Shown here: positions 15,590 to 23,538 of the stretch, piece by piece
How positions within the stretch are numbered: position 1 is the first letter of the stretch
How the letters are laid out: the number at the start of each line of letters is the position of its first letter
Assembly: GCA_013153475.1 (NCBI GenBank)
Contig: JAADEJ010000092.1
Coordinates: forward strand, 1 to 38,957
Length of the DNA stretch: 38,957 nucleotides
Reading direction: 5' to 3'
Source of the DNA: Campylobacterota bacterium
GTDB lineage: Bacteria > Campylobacterota > Campylobacteria > Campylobacterales > Hydrogenimonadaceae
The notes under the pieces: model-generated
The model's input: the letters and a program-made list of their open reading frames with translations, nothing else
Told to the model about the DNA's origin: nothing
Databases searched by the model: none
Translations under genes and position numbers: made by a program

Positions 15590-18106
15590 TTACGCCCTTA
15601 ACCACTCGGCGATGAGCCGGGTATAGGTGTCGTAAATACGCGCGCCCGCGCTCTCGTCGGCCGCCTGGAAGTAGAGGTTGAGATACTCGCCGTAGGCGTC
15701 GGGAATCATCAAAACCCAGTCGGTGGCGTTTTCCCATATCTTCACGCCGTCGACGGTGGCGCTGCGTTTGCCCTTGGCAGCCTCCAGAAAGCGGCGCATC
15801 ATCATCCCTTTTTTGGATTGGGGACAGGCGATCTTCTCGGTACGGTAGTAGAAAGGCTGTACCCGTTTGCCAATTTCCCCAAGCGTCAGGCAGTGGCGCA
15901 TGAGCAGTTGCAAAATCCGCAGCGTGGCGTAGGAGGCGTCACGATGGAGGGAAAACTCGGTAAAGGCGAAGTTGCCGTCCGTGGTGGCGATGAGATCATA
16001 GGCCCGGAGTCGGTCGGCTTTGAAGTTGTTGTAAACCCCCCACTCGATCTCAAGGTTTTCATATTCGACAATATCAGGCGCCCAGGTTGGCAAAAAGACC
16101 CGCATGGTCTCCTTTTTGACACCCGCTTCAAGGTTCATCAGGTACAACACCGTGGAGAGAGTTTTGATTTTATCGAAAAACTCCCCCTCGTCACTCACCA
16201 GCCCTACCCTCTGGCCGCCCGGGAAAATGACAAATCCCGCATCCAGCTCCAGCGAAGTCACGATGGCCGAAAGATCCCTGCGGGTACGTTCCAGCATCAC
16301 GTCCACGCCGCTGTGGCTGCCGGGATGGGGATGGGCGTTGAGGGTGATGGCGTCGATGCCCAGATCATCCAGAATCTGGGGAAAAATGTCGGCGGTGATA
16401 CCGTGCATGAGATCAACGGCGATGCGAACGGGGCGGGAACGGAGGGTTTTGCGATCCAGCCGGCTGACCACCGCCTCCCGGTAGTGGCGGCCCTCCTGCA
16501 ACTCCGGTTTTTCGATGATCTGCCCGATCTTCGTGAAATCGACCCGGCGGAACTTTTCGCCGAAAAAGCTCTTCTCCACGGCTTTGGCGGTCGCCGTGTC
16601 GATACGCAGGGCCTCTTCGTTGAAGAAGTGAATATCGGTGGCGGCGGGGTCTTCGCCGTTGCGACGCACAAAGGCGCCTCCCATGACGCCGGATGTGTGG
16701 GAAATGGCGTGGCGCAGGGCGGCGGGCGGGATGTTTTTCAGATCGATCACGTCAATGCCGGCGGAGAGTAGTCCGCCCAGGAACGCCCGTTTGATCATGC
16801 GGGAACTCTTGTCGTGATCGCGTCCCACCATGACGGTGGAACCCTGGGGAAGCTGGGCGGCAAAGGCTTCGGCCAGTTTGGTGGCCATTTCGCAGCTGAG
16901 CTCCACGTTGGAGGTGCCGGTGACAATGCCGTACTGGAAGATGGAGTTTTTGTAGCGGCTTCCCCACACCACGTTGCGGTTGACCACGGCGGCGGGCTCG
17001 ATCTCCTTGTCGGGCCAGACGGTCACATCCTGCTCGAAACGGGCCAGTTTGCCCACGCTGCACCCCTCGGCCAGAATGACGCCGGCCTTGGCCTCCACCC
17101 CGTCGCCGATCCGGTTGTTGTCGCAGATGACGGCGTTGTCCATCACCGCCCGCCTGCCGATTCGCACATCGTGCCAGATGACGCTGTTACGCAGGCGGCA
17201 TTCGTCACCGATGCGGGTGCGATCCCCTATGACGCAGTTGTTCAGGCGCACGTTTTTACCAAGCCGTACATCCGCGCCGATTACCACGTTGCCGATAATC
17301 TCCACATCTTCGCCAATCTCGCTTTCACCGGTCAGCCAGAGAGTACCGTCGGGGTACGCTACGCGGCGGCCCGGTATGGCGAAATTGAGCCGTTCGCCCA
17401 GAATGTCGGCATGCACCTCCCGATAGCTGTCGGGATTGCCCACGTCGCGCCAGTACCCTTTGGCGGTATAGCCCATCAGGTCGATCCCCTCGCGCATCAG
17501 CAGGGGAAAGAGATCTTTGGCGAAATCGAAATTCTCCTTGTGGGGAATATACTCCAATATTTCGGGTTCGATAACGTAGATGCCGGTGTTGATGGTGTCA
17601 CTGAAGACCTCGCCCCAACTCGGCTTTTCGAGAAACTTCTCTATTTTGCCCTCTTCATCGGCGATCACCACGCCAAACTGCAGCGGGTTCTCCACGGAGG
17701 TGAGGGTAATGGTGAGCCTGGACCCTTTTTGGCGGTGGTAATCGAAGATTTTGGCAAAATCAAAGTCGGTAACCAGATCGCCGCTGACAATCACGAAGGT
17801 GGTATCCAGGTACTCCCTGGCCAGGCCGACCGCGCCGGCGGTGCCGTAGTCGTCGTCGGGCAGGACGTAACGGATGGTGATGCCCCGGTCGCTTCCGTCG
17901 CCGAAACGCTTTTTGATCACGTCGGGTTTGTAGTAGAGCAGGATGATCACTTCGTCAATACCCAGCGCGACAAGCCGGTTGAGGGTATGTTCCATCATCG
18001 GCAGGTTCACGACGGGCAGCATCGGTTTGGGAACCGAATGGGTCAGGGGTTGGATGCGGGTGCCGAATCCTCCGGCGAGTATGACCGCCTTGATCTTACC
18101 GGCCAT
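15590..18106 (-). CDS. Sugar nucleotidyltransferase fused to left-handed beta-helix and degenerate phosphohexomutase domain
   Basis: 838-aa three-part protein. Residues 1-235 are a nucleotidyltransferase that makes an NDP-sugar from a sugar-1-P (LAGGFGTRIQPLT at 10-22, KPMLP, SGD at 108-110, EKP at 160-162). Residues about 255-375 are hexapeptide beta-helix repeats (VVIGADVRLG and similar). Residues about 385-838 align with phosphomannomutase/phosphoglucomutase, but the catalytic loops are changed: the TASHNP phosphoserine loop reads FVRRNGEDP (479-487), the DGDGDR metal loop reads FPGGQR (628-633), and the sugar loop and C-terminal phosphate loop are unrecognisable. Such fusions are usually annotated mannose-1-P guanylyltransferase/phosphomannomutase. 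The frame extends to 18205, but the ATG at 18106 has AAAGGAAACCAG upstream. Its substrate (mannose-1-P or glucose-1-P) is not decidable from sequence. Confidence 0.85.
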   Translation of the reverse strand: MAGKIKAVILAGGFGTRIQPLTHSVPKPMLPVVNLPMMEHTLNRLVALGIDEVIILLYYKPDVIKKRFGDGSDRGITIRYVLPDDDYGTAGAVGLAREYLDTTFVIVSGDLVTDFDFAKIFDYHRQKGSRLTITLTSVENPLQFGVVIADEEGKIEKFLEKPSWGEVFSDTINTGIYVIEPEILEYIPHKENFDFAKDLFPLLMREGIDLMGYTAKGYWRDVGNPDSYREVHADILGERLNFAIPGRRVAYPDGTLWLTGESEIGEDVEIIGNVVIGADVRLGKNVRLNNCVIGDRTRIGDECRLRNSVIWHDVRIGRRAVMDNAVICDNNRIGDGVEAKAGVILAEGCSVGKLARFEQDVTVWPDKEIEPAAVVNRNVVWGSRYKNSIFQYGIVTGTSNVELSCEMATKLAEAFAAQLPQGSTVMVGRDHDKSSRMIKRAFLGGLLSAGIDVIDLKNIPPAALRHAISHTSGVMGGAFVRRNGEDPAATDIHFFNEEALRIDTATAKAVEKSFFGEKFRRVDFTKIGQIIEKPELQEGRHYREAVVSRLDRKTLRSRPVRIAVDLMHGITADIFPQILDDLGIDAITLNAHPHPGSHSGVDVMLERTRRDLSAIVTSLELDAGFVIFPGGQRVGLVSDEGEFFDKIKTLSTVLYLMNLEAGVKKETMRVFLPTWAPDIVEYENLEIEWGVYNNFKADRLRAYDLIATTDGNFAFTEFSLHRDASYATLRILQLLMRHCLTLGEIGKRVQPFYYRTEKIACPQSKKGMMMRRFLEAAKGKRSATVDGVKIWENATDWVLMIPDAYGEYLNLYFQAADESAGARIYDTYTRLIAEWLRA

Positions 18107-18201
18107 CTGGTTTCCTTTCTGCCAACGGCGCCCTTCGGGGCGACCGAAAGCGTGGAAATTGATTTGGATCCATTTTACAGGCGCGTAACTGAAACTCCAC
18201 T
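18107..18201 (-). promoter_or_regulatory. 95-nt spacer with 5-bp hairpin, widest internal gap of the early operon
   Basis: This is the longest gap in the glycogen gene string. It holds the ribosome binding site of the fused nucleotidyltransferase (AAAGGA), a small hairpin CGCCC-TTCG-GGGCG on the plus strand (18129-18142), and, on the minus strand, a TAAAAT box that could be a -10 element without a convincing -35. There is no T-run after the hairpin, so it does not look like a terminator. An internal promoter or processing site is possible but weakly supported. Confidence 0.25.
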
Positions 18202-19161
18202 TCAATCCAGGCGGTTGAGCATGGCCAGATGGTGGGGGTTGAGACGGTTTTTGTGGCTGACGACGCTTTCGATGTCCAACAGCCCGATGGCACCGTTTTT
18301 CCAGACCGTCACCCGGTTGGCCTTCTCGCCGCTCAAGAGGCGGTCGACGGCGGTAACGGCGAACTCGAATCCCATCATTCTGTCAAAGGTAGTGGGGGCG
18401 CCGCCGCGCTGAATATGGCCCAGAACCGTCACCCGTGTCTCAAATCCCAAAGAGTTTTCGATCCAGCGGGCGATCTCTTCGGTTCGGCCGGTTCCTTCGG
18501 CCACGATGGCCAGAATATAGCGACGTCCCGCGGCGATCTCTTCTTTCAGGCGCTCTTCGGCCACGGCCCGGTTGAAATCCACTTCGGGGATGACGCAGAT
18601 CTCCGCCCCGGAGCTGATAGCCGAAATGGCCGCCAGATAGCCGCACTCTCGCCCCATCACCTCCACCACGAAGGCGCGGTTGAAGGTACTGGCGGTGTCG
18701 TAGATTTTGTCCAGCGCGTCACGGATGGTGTTGAGCGCCGTATCGACTCCCAGGCAGTAGTCGGTACCGTAGATATCGTTGTCGATGGTGGTGGGAATGC
18801 CGACAAAACGCACATCGAACTCCCCGCAGAAGCGCTCCATGGCCCGAAAGGAGCCGTCACCGCCCAGCACCACTAGCCCCTCGATCCCCTCTTTCCTGAG
18901 ATTTTCGTACGCCTGTTTGCGGTAGTCGTACTCGTAGAAACGTTGGGAGCGGGAGGAGCGAATGACCGAGCCGCCTCGGTGCAAAATGCCCGCCACGTCG
19001 GCGTGGGAGGCCCGTTTGATGCGGCCGTCGATCAACCCCTCAAGGCCGTCGAAGATCAGGTAGGGGGTCTCTCCCCGCTCCTCGGTATAGTCCACAAACT
19101 TTTTGACCGCCGCGTTCATGCCCGGGGCGTCGCCGCCGGAGCACATGATGGCCAGGTTCAT
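18202..19161 (-). CDS. pfkA: ATP-dependent 6-phosphofructokinase
   Basis: 319-aa phosphofructokinase, phosphorylating fructose-6-P to fructose-1,6-bisP and so committing glycogen-derived hexose to glycolysis. Motifs: MCSGGDAPGMN (6-16), the nucleotide loop GGDGS (100-104, Gly after Asp as in ATP-using rather than PPi-using enzymes), the catalytic Asp127 in TTIDND, MGRECG (169-174) and GHIQRGGAPTTFDR. Length matches bacterial PfkA (about 320). The ATG lies one nucleotide after the glgP stop, with AAGGGG upstream, indicating co-transcription. A classical Pfk implies glycolytic use of the stored glycogen rather than gluconeogenesis only. Confidence 0.96.
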   Translation of the reverse strand: MNLAIMCSGGDAPGMNAAVKKFVDYTEERGETPYLIFDGLEGLIDGRIKRASHADVAGILHRGGSVIRSSRSQRFYEYDYRKQAYENLRKEGIEGLVVLGGDGSFRAMERFCGEFDVRFVGIPTTIDNDIYGTDYCLGVDTALNTIRDALDKIYDTASTFNRAFVVEVMGRECGYLAAISAISSGAEICVIPEVDFNRAVAEERLKEEIAAGRRYILAIVAEGTGRTEEIARWIENSLGFETRVTVLGHIQRGGAPTTFDRMMGFEFAVTAVDRLLSGEKANRVTVWKNGAIGLLDIESVVSHKNRLNPHHLAMLNRLD

Positions 19162-19162
19162 C

Positions 19163-20830
19163 TTAGCACCCCTTCTGACCGGGTTGATAGTTGTAGAGCT
19201 TTTCGTAATACTCCGCTACCATCCGGGAGGATGTAAAGTAGCCGTGGATGTCGTTCATGCCGTTTTTGGCGATATTGACCCACGCTTTGGGGTTGTCGTA
19301 GTAGAGAGGAAGAATGCTCTTTTCCAGTTTCCGCATCATCGTTTCATAGTCGATGCGGTCGATCTCTTCATTGGGCAAAGAGGGGTCGGCGTGGGGAATA
19401 GTGAAGCAGTTGATGCCGTCTTTTTCAAACTCCGCGTGCCAGCCGTCGTCGATACTGAAGTGAATAGAGGCGTTGATGCCCGCCGTCATGCCGCTGGTAC
19501 CGCTGGCCTCCCTGCCCCAGCGGGGGGTGTTGAGCCATACGTCGCTGCCCTGCTTGAGGAGCTTGGAGAGGCGCAACTCGTAGCCGGTGAGTACGGCGAC
19601 GTTTTTGAACTCCTTGCTCATCATCACCAAGTCGTTGAACATCGAGACGGCCCGGTAATCCAACGGGTAGGGTTTGCCCGCCCAGATGATCTGGATGGGC
19701 CGCTCGCTGTTTTGGACCAGGGCGCGAAAACGCGCCATGTCATAAGTCAGTAGCCAGGGGCGTTTGTATTCGGCAAAGCGCCGCGCCCACACCAACGTCA
19801 GCACATCCGGGTCGAACAGTTTGCCGGTCTGATCGGCGATCTCCTCAAAGAGTTTGTGCTTGAGGTGCTTTTTACGCCCCATGAGCTGGTAATCTTCATG
19901 CTCCAGCATCCAACTGAGTAGCTGTTTGTCGGCCCAGTAGCGCATATTCTGGGCATTGGTGATGCTGATGATCTCACAGCGGCCGGGGACATCTTTCCAC
20001 ATTTCGTTGGCCACCCCCTCGTGAATTTTGCTCACGGCGTTGGCCCGCTTGGCTGTTTTGAGTGCTCCGACGGTGAGGGAGAAGTTTTCGTCGTAGTAGT
20101 CGAGTTTTCGCTGCACCTCTTCGACCGAAAAGCCGTTGAAAAACCCCATGCGCCCCAAAAAGTGGACATTGTGTTCCTCGTTGCCCGCCATTTCGGGGGT
20201 ATGGGTCGTAAAGACCACCCGCTTTTTGAGCTCTTCGAGGTCGGGATACTTTTTCATCAGCTCAAAAACCAGCGGCAGGGCGTGGCCTTCGTTCATGTGG
20301 TAGATGTCAATCTCCAGTCCCATCGCCTCCAGCACCTTCACCCCGCCGATGCCCAACACGATCTCCTGGGCGATGCGGGTCTCTTCGTTGGCGTCGTAGA
20401 GTTTGTGGCTGATGGTGCGGGAGAGGTAGTCGTTTTCAAACAGGTCGGTCGTCAACAGTACCACCGGCGCGCTGTCGAAGGTCTCGGAAGGCAGCAGGTA
20501 GGCTTTGACCTTGACCGGCTTGCCGTTGATCTGCACCTCCACCGTAATGCCGGTCTCTTTGAGAAAGTAGTAGAACTTGCGGCGAAAATCGACCTTGAGG
20601 GTGTTGTCCTCGTGCCGCCCCTGGTCGTAGTAGCCGTAGCTCCAAAGCATCCCCACGCCCACGGTTTTCTGGCGTTTGTCGTTGGCGCTGCGCATATGTG
20701 AGCCGGCCAGAAAACCCAGGCCGCCCGAATAGGTTTTAAGGGCCTGGTCGATGGCGAACTCCATGGAAAAGTAGGCGGCGAAGGTGTCGTATTTGTCGTC
20801 AATGACGTAACTAAAAAGGTTCTCTTGCAT
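19163..20830 (-). CDS. glgP: Short alpha-glucan phosphorylase (GT35) with Thr at the PLP-lysine position
   Basis: 555-aa GT35 protein of the compact alpha-glucan phosphorylase type (E. coli enzymes are about 800 aa), expected to release glucose-1-P from glycogen. N-terminal FSMEFAIDQALKTYSGGLG, central YHMNEGHALP and FTTHTPEMAGNEEH, phosphate-site segment WARRFAEYKRP (348-358, keeping the Arg and Lys that contact phosphate and PLP) and the PLP region EASGTSGMTAGIN (441-453). In classical phosphorylases this reads GTGNMK or GTSGMK, with the Lys forming the Schiff base to PLP; here residue 449 is Thr (codon ACG at 19484-19486). Everything else seems intact, so either a subfamily trait or altered chemistry. 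The start ATG has only a weak ribosome binding site. Confidence 0.85.
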   Translation of the reverse strand: MQENLFSYVIDDKYDTFAAYFSMEFAIDQALKTYSGGLGFLAGSHMRSANDKRQKTVGVGMLWSYGYYDQGRHEDNTLKVDFRRKFYYFLKETGITVEVQINGKPVKVKAYLLPSETFDSAPVVLLTTDLFENDYLSRTISHKLYDANEETRIAQEIVLGIGGVKVLEAMGLEIDIYHMNEGHALPLVFELMKKYPDLEELKKRVVFTTHTPEMAGNEEHNVHFLGRMGFFNGFSVEEVQRKLDYYDENFSLTVGALKTAKRANAVSKIHEGVANEMWKDVPGRCEIISITNAQNMRYWADKQLLSWMLEHEDYQLMGRKKHLKHKLFEEIADQTGKLFDPDVLTLVWARRFAEYKRPWLLTYDMARFRALVQNSERPIQIIWAGKPYPLDYRAVSMFNDLVMMSKEFKNVAVLTGYELRLSKLLKQGSDVWLNTPRWGREASGTSGMTAGINASIHFSIDDGWHAEFEKDGINCFTIPHADPSLPNEEIDRIDYETMMRKLEKSILPLYYDNPKAWVNIAKNGMNDIHGYFTSSRMVAEYYEKLYNYQPGQKGC

Positions 20831-20869
20831 CGGTGTGTCGTATCCTTGAAATAATTTTGGCGGACGCCC

Positions 20870-22501
20870 TCAATCCAGCGCGGCGTCCACGATGGCCGCG
20901 GCCTCTTGCTGGAGCGTGGCGAGATGCTCCTCGGAGTGGAGGCTTTCGGCGTAGATTTTATAAATATCCTCGGTTCCCGAAGGGCGCATGGCGACCCAGC
21001 CCCGGCGGGTGGTGAGCTTGAGCCCGCCGATGGGCGCGCCGTTGCCGGGGGCTTCGGTAAAGATCCCCTCAATCGGATCGCCTCCCAGTCTCTTGGCCGT
21101 GATGTCATCGGGTTTGAGGTTTTTAAGACGCTTCTTTTGCTCCGGCGTGGCGGGGGCGTCGGTACGGGCGTAGTAGGCCCTGCCGTGGCGCGCTTCCAGC
21201 TCCCGGTAGATGTGGGCGGGATCTTTGCCCGTCACCGCGCGGATCTCAGCCGCCAGCAGGGTCATGATAATGCCGTCCTTGTCCGTTGACCAGGGTGCGC
21301 CGTCAAAGCGGAGGAAACTCGCCCCCGCGCTCTCTTCGCCCCCAAAGCCGAGCGCGCCGTTTAGCAGTCCCTCGACAAACCACTTGAAGCCCACCGGCAC
21401 TTCATACACCGCCCTGCCCCGTTGGGCCGCGACTTTGTCGATCATGAGGCTGGAGACGAGGGTTTTGCCCACGCTGGCTTCTTTTGGCCATCGGGGCCGA
21501 TGGCCAAAAAGATACCAGACCGCTACGCTTAGGTAGTGGTTGGGGTTCATCAGCCCCGACGGGGTGACGATGCCGTGGCGGTCGGCGTCGGTATCGTTGC
21601 CAAAGGCCAGATCGTAGCGATCTTTCAACGCCACCAATGAGGCCATGGCCCAGGGGGAGGAGCAATCCATGCGGATTTTGCCGTCATGATCGAGATGCAT
21701 GAAAGAGAACGTCGGATCGACACGGGTATTGACAATATCGATCTCAAGCCCGTATCGGGCGTTGATAGCCTGATAGACCTCCAGCGCCGAACCGCCCATG
21801 GGATCGGCGGCCAGTCTCAATTTGGCCGCTTTGATGGCTTTGATGTCGATGATCTCTTCCAGGGCGTTCACATAGGGTGTGATGAAGTCGTATCGCGCGA
21901 TATTCGGACTTTGTATGGCCGTCTCGTAGCGCCAGGCTTTTACCTCGTTGTTGCCGTTTTCAAGCAGGGCGTTGGCCCGTGCCTCGATCCAGGCGGTTAC
22001 GTCGGTGTCGGCGGGGCCGCCGCTTGGCGGGTTGTATTTGAAGCCGCCGTCTTCGGGCGGGTTGTGGGAGGGGGTGATGACAATGCCGTCGGCCCTGCTT
22101 TCATGGGCGCGGTTGTGCTCCAAAACGGCAAAGCTTACCAGGGGCGTGGGGGTTTGGCTGTCGTCCGGCGCGATGCGCGTTTCAACACCGTTGGCGGCGC
22201 ACACCCTCACGGCCGTCATGAGCGCGGGTGTAGAGAGCGGATGGGCGTCACGGCCGATAAAGAGCGGCCCGTTGATGCCCTGCGCTTTGCGGTAGTCGCA
22301 AACCGCCTGGGTAACCGCCAGGATATGGGCTTCGTTGAAGCTCTTTTTCAAAGCACTCCCCCGGTGCCCGGAGGTGCCGAAAGAGACCCGCTGGGTCGCG
22401 ACGGCCGGATCGGGCGCAAGCTCATAATAGGCGGCGATCAGCTTGGGAACGTCAATCAGCATTTGGGGCGGAACCGGCTGTCCCGCAAGAGGATGGGCCA
22501 T
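20870..22501 (-). CDS. pgm: Phosphoglucomutase (alpha-D-glucose phosphate-specific)
   Basis: 543-aa phosphoglucomutase interconverting glucose-1-P and glucose-6-P, the junction between glycogen and glycolysis. All four catalytic loops are intact: phosphoserine loop ITPSHNPP (Ser145), metal loop [10 protein letters not shown] (Asp303/305/307), sugar loop [10 protein letters not shown] (387-396) and phosphate loop [12 protein letters not shown] (506-517). N-terminal FGTSGHRG is typical of the Pgm (not ManB/GlmM) group. The ATG abuts the stop of the EI24-like gene (TAAATG), with a strong AGGAGG 5 nt upstream. It provides an in-operon comparison for the degenerate hexomutase domain of the fused nucleotidyltransferase. 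Confidence 0.97.
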   Translation of the reverse strand: MAHPLAGQPVPPQMLIDVPKLIAAYYELAPDPAVATQRVSFGTSGHRGSALKKSFNEAHILAVTQAVCDYRKAQGINGPLFIGRDAHPLSTPALMTAVRVCAANGVETRIAPDDSQTPTPLVSFAVLEHNRAHESRADGIVITPSHNPPEDGGFKYNPPSGGPADTDVTAWIEARANALLENGNNEVKAWRYETAIQSPNIARYDFITPYVNALEEIIDIKAIKAAKLRLAADPMGGSALEVYQAINARYGLEIDIVNTRVDPTFSFMHLDHDGKIRMDCSSPWAMASLVALKDRYDLAFGNDTDADRHGIVTPSGLMNPNHYLSVAVWYLFGHRPRWPKEASVGKTLVSSLMIDKVAAQRGRAVYEVPVGFKWFVEGLLNGALGFGGEESAGASFLRFDGAPWSTDKDGIIMTLLAAEIRAVTGKDPAHIYRELEARHGRAYYARTDAPATPEQKKRLKNLKPDDITAKRLGGDPIEGIFTEAPGNGAPIGGLKLTTRRGWVAMRPSGTEDIYKIYAESLHSEEHLATLQQEAAAIVDAALD

Positions 22502-23440
22502 TTACGCCTCCTCGCTTTTTTGGGATTGGCGGTGCTCCATAATCCAGTGGAAGAACATCAGTTGGGCGAAAAAGGGTGTGAAGATGTTGACCACCGGCAC
22601 AAAGTTGAGCACCGCCGCCATAATGGCCACCGCGGCGATCACGGCCCGGTGGCGGGTGAGGTTCTCGTGGTCGGCTTTGGAGCAGTAGAGGTTACAGGTA
22701 GATAGAAAGTAGGACTCTTTGTAAAGCCACGCCCACAAGAAGAGCTGGACGATCACGTTGGCGACGGGAATGAAAAGGACCGGCGCCGCGATCAATGAGA
22801 TAACGAGAAAGAAGAAGGCGTCGTTGAGCAGCCTGACACCGTGAAAGCGCCCCACCCGATCCTGCGGGGGCGTAACAGAGGGGTAGTACTGCTCACGCAA
22901 GGGTTCGAGGAAATGTTTTCTAAAGAGTGACACCGCGAAAAAGAGCGAGAGAATGAAAAGGTTATAAAGCAGATAAAAGGCCAGCAGGCCGGCCGAAGCC
23001 TCGGCAACCGTGTTGAAAGGCAGCAGCGCCAGCAGCTTTTCGACACGCGGGAAGAGCTCATCCCACTTGTAGAACATGGCGGCGGCCCAGAAGCCGGAAA
23101 AGCCGAGCAGCGCCGTAAAGGTGTAGAAGTAGTAGGTACGCTCTTTGAAATAGCGCAGAATCGGCGGGCCCACCAGGGCCGTCAGGGCCGCGAAGGAGAC
23201 CAATACGGCGATGAGCCAGATGAAAAAGAGGATCATCATGGCGCCGTTGGCTTTGACCACCGAAAAGGGAATCCAGCCGATCAGTTTGGCGCATAGCGCC
23301 ACAAGCGGATCCCAGATCTGGTAACCGATCCCGATCCACAAGGCGGCCAGAGGAAGGCCGAGCAGCAGCGCAAAACGCAAGATATTCCAGCGTAACATAT
23401 CCCTTACGCTTCGAATCAGAAAACCGCTGAGTTGTCGCAT
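22502..23440 (-). CDS. EI24/CysZ-like inner membrane protein
   Basis: 312-aa polytopic membrane protein, apparently the first gene of the operon. It resembles the EI24 domain family (CysZ-like): a hydrophobic hairpin near 20-100, a second pair near 110-195 (YLLYNLFILSLFFAVSLF), and the conserved C-terminal half with FHGVRLLNDAFFFLVISL, PVANVIVQLFLWAWLYKESYF and NFVPVVNIFTPFFAQLMF. CysZ in enterics is a sulfate transporter; this homologue cannot be assigned that role with confidence. The frame extends upstream to 23482, but the ATG at 23440 has AAAGG 8 nt upstream. The stop touches the pgm start, so the two are co-transcribed although a functional link is not obvious. Confidence 0.75.
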   Translation of the reverse strand: MRQLSGFLIRSVRDMLRWNILRFALLLGLPLAALWIGIGYQIWDPLVALCAKLIGWIPFSVVKANGAMMILFFIWLIAVLVSFAALTALVGPPILRYFKERTYYFYTFTALLGFSGFWAAAMFYKWDELFPRVEKLLALLPFNTVAEASAGLLAFYLLYNLFILSLFFAVSLFRKHFLEPLREQYYPSVTPPQDRVGRFHGVRLLNDAFFFLVISLIAAPVLFIPVANVIVQLFLWAWLYKESYFLSTCNLYCSKADHENLTRHRAVIAAVAIMAAVLNFVPVVNIFTPFFAQLMFFHWIMEHRQSQKSEEA

Positions 23441-23538
23441 GGTTGAACCTTTGCGTGAATTCGTTTGATCAAAGTGTATCAAAAGGTGGCATAAACTATG
23501 ATCTTATACGCAATTAAGTCCCTCATGAAAGGTTGGCC
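23441..23538. promoter_or_regulatory. Divergent intergenic region between the glycogen operon and corA
   Basis: A gap of about 98 nt separates divergent starts, so promoters for both directions must lie here or in adjacent coding sequence. A perfect 10-bp palindrome TTTGATCAAA lies at 23464-23473 and, with a following ATCAAAA, forms TTTGAT-8 nt-ATCAAA; this could be an operator. TATGAT at 23497-23502 is a possible plus-strand -10 for corA. No strong -35 hexamer was found for either direction. GAAAGG at 23527-23532 is the corA ribosome binding site. Confidence 0.45.

Noticed and set aside
18129-18142. Terminator hairpin between pfkA and the nucleotidyltransferase fusion
   Set aside because: The stem is only 5 bp and no T-run follows on either strand; it sits in the leader of a gene that is probably co-transcribed.
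18107-18205. N-terminal extension of the nucleotidyltransferase fusion reaching into pfkA
   Set aside because: The ATG at 18106 has a good ribosome binding site and starts right at the family motif; the extension has no homologous character.
16814-18412. 532-codon plus-strand frame opposite the fused nucleotidyltransferase and pfkA
   Set aside because: Spans two genuine genes and their gap on the opposite strand; composition (His/Asp/Gly/Val-rich) is typical of antisense frames.
23465-23482. FNR box (TTGAT-N-ATCAA)
   Set aside because: The half-sites are present but separated by 8 nt rather than the required 4, so it is reported only as a palindrome.
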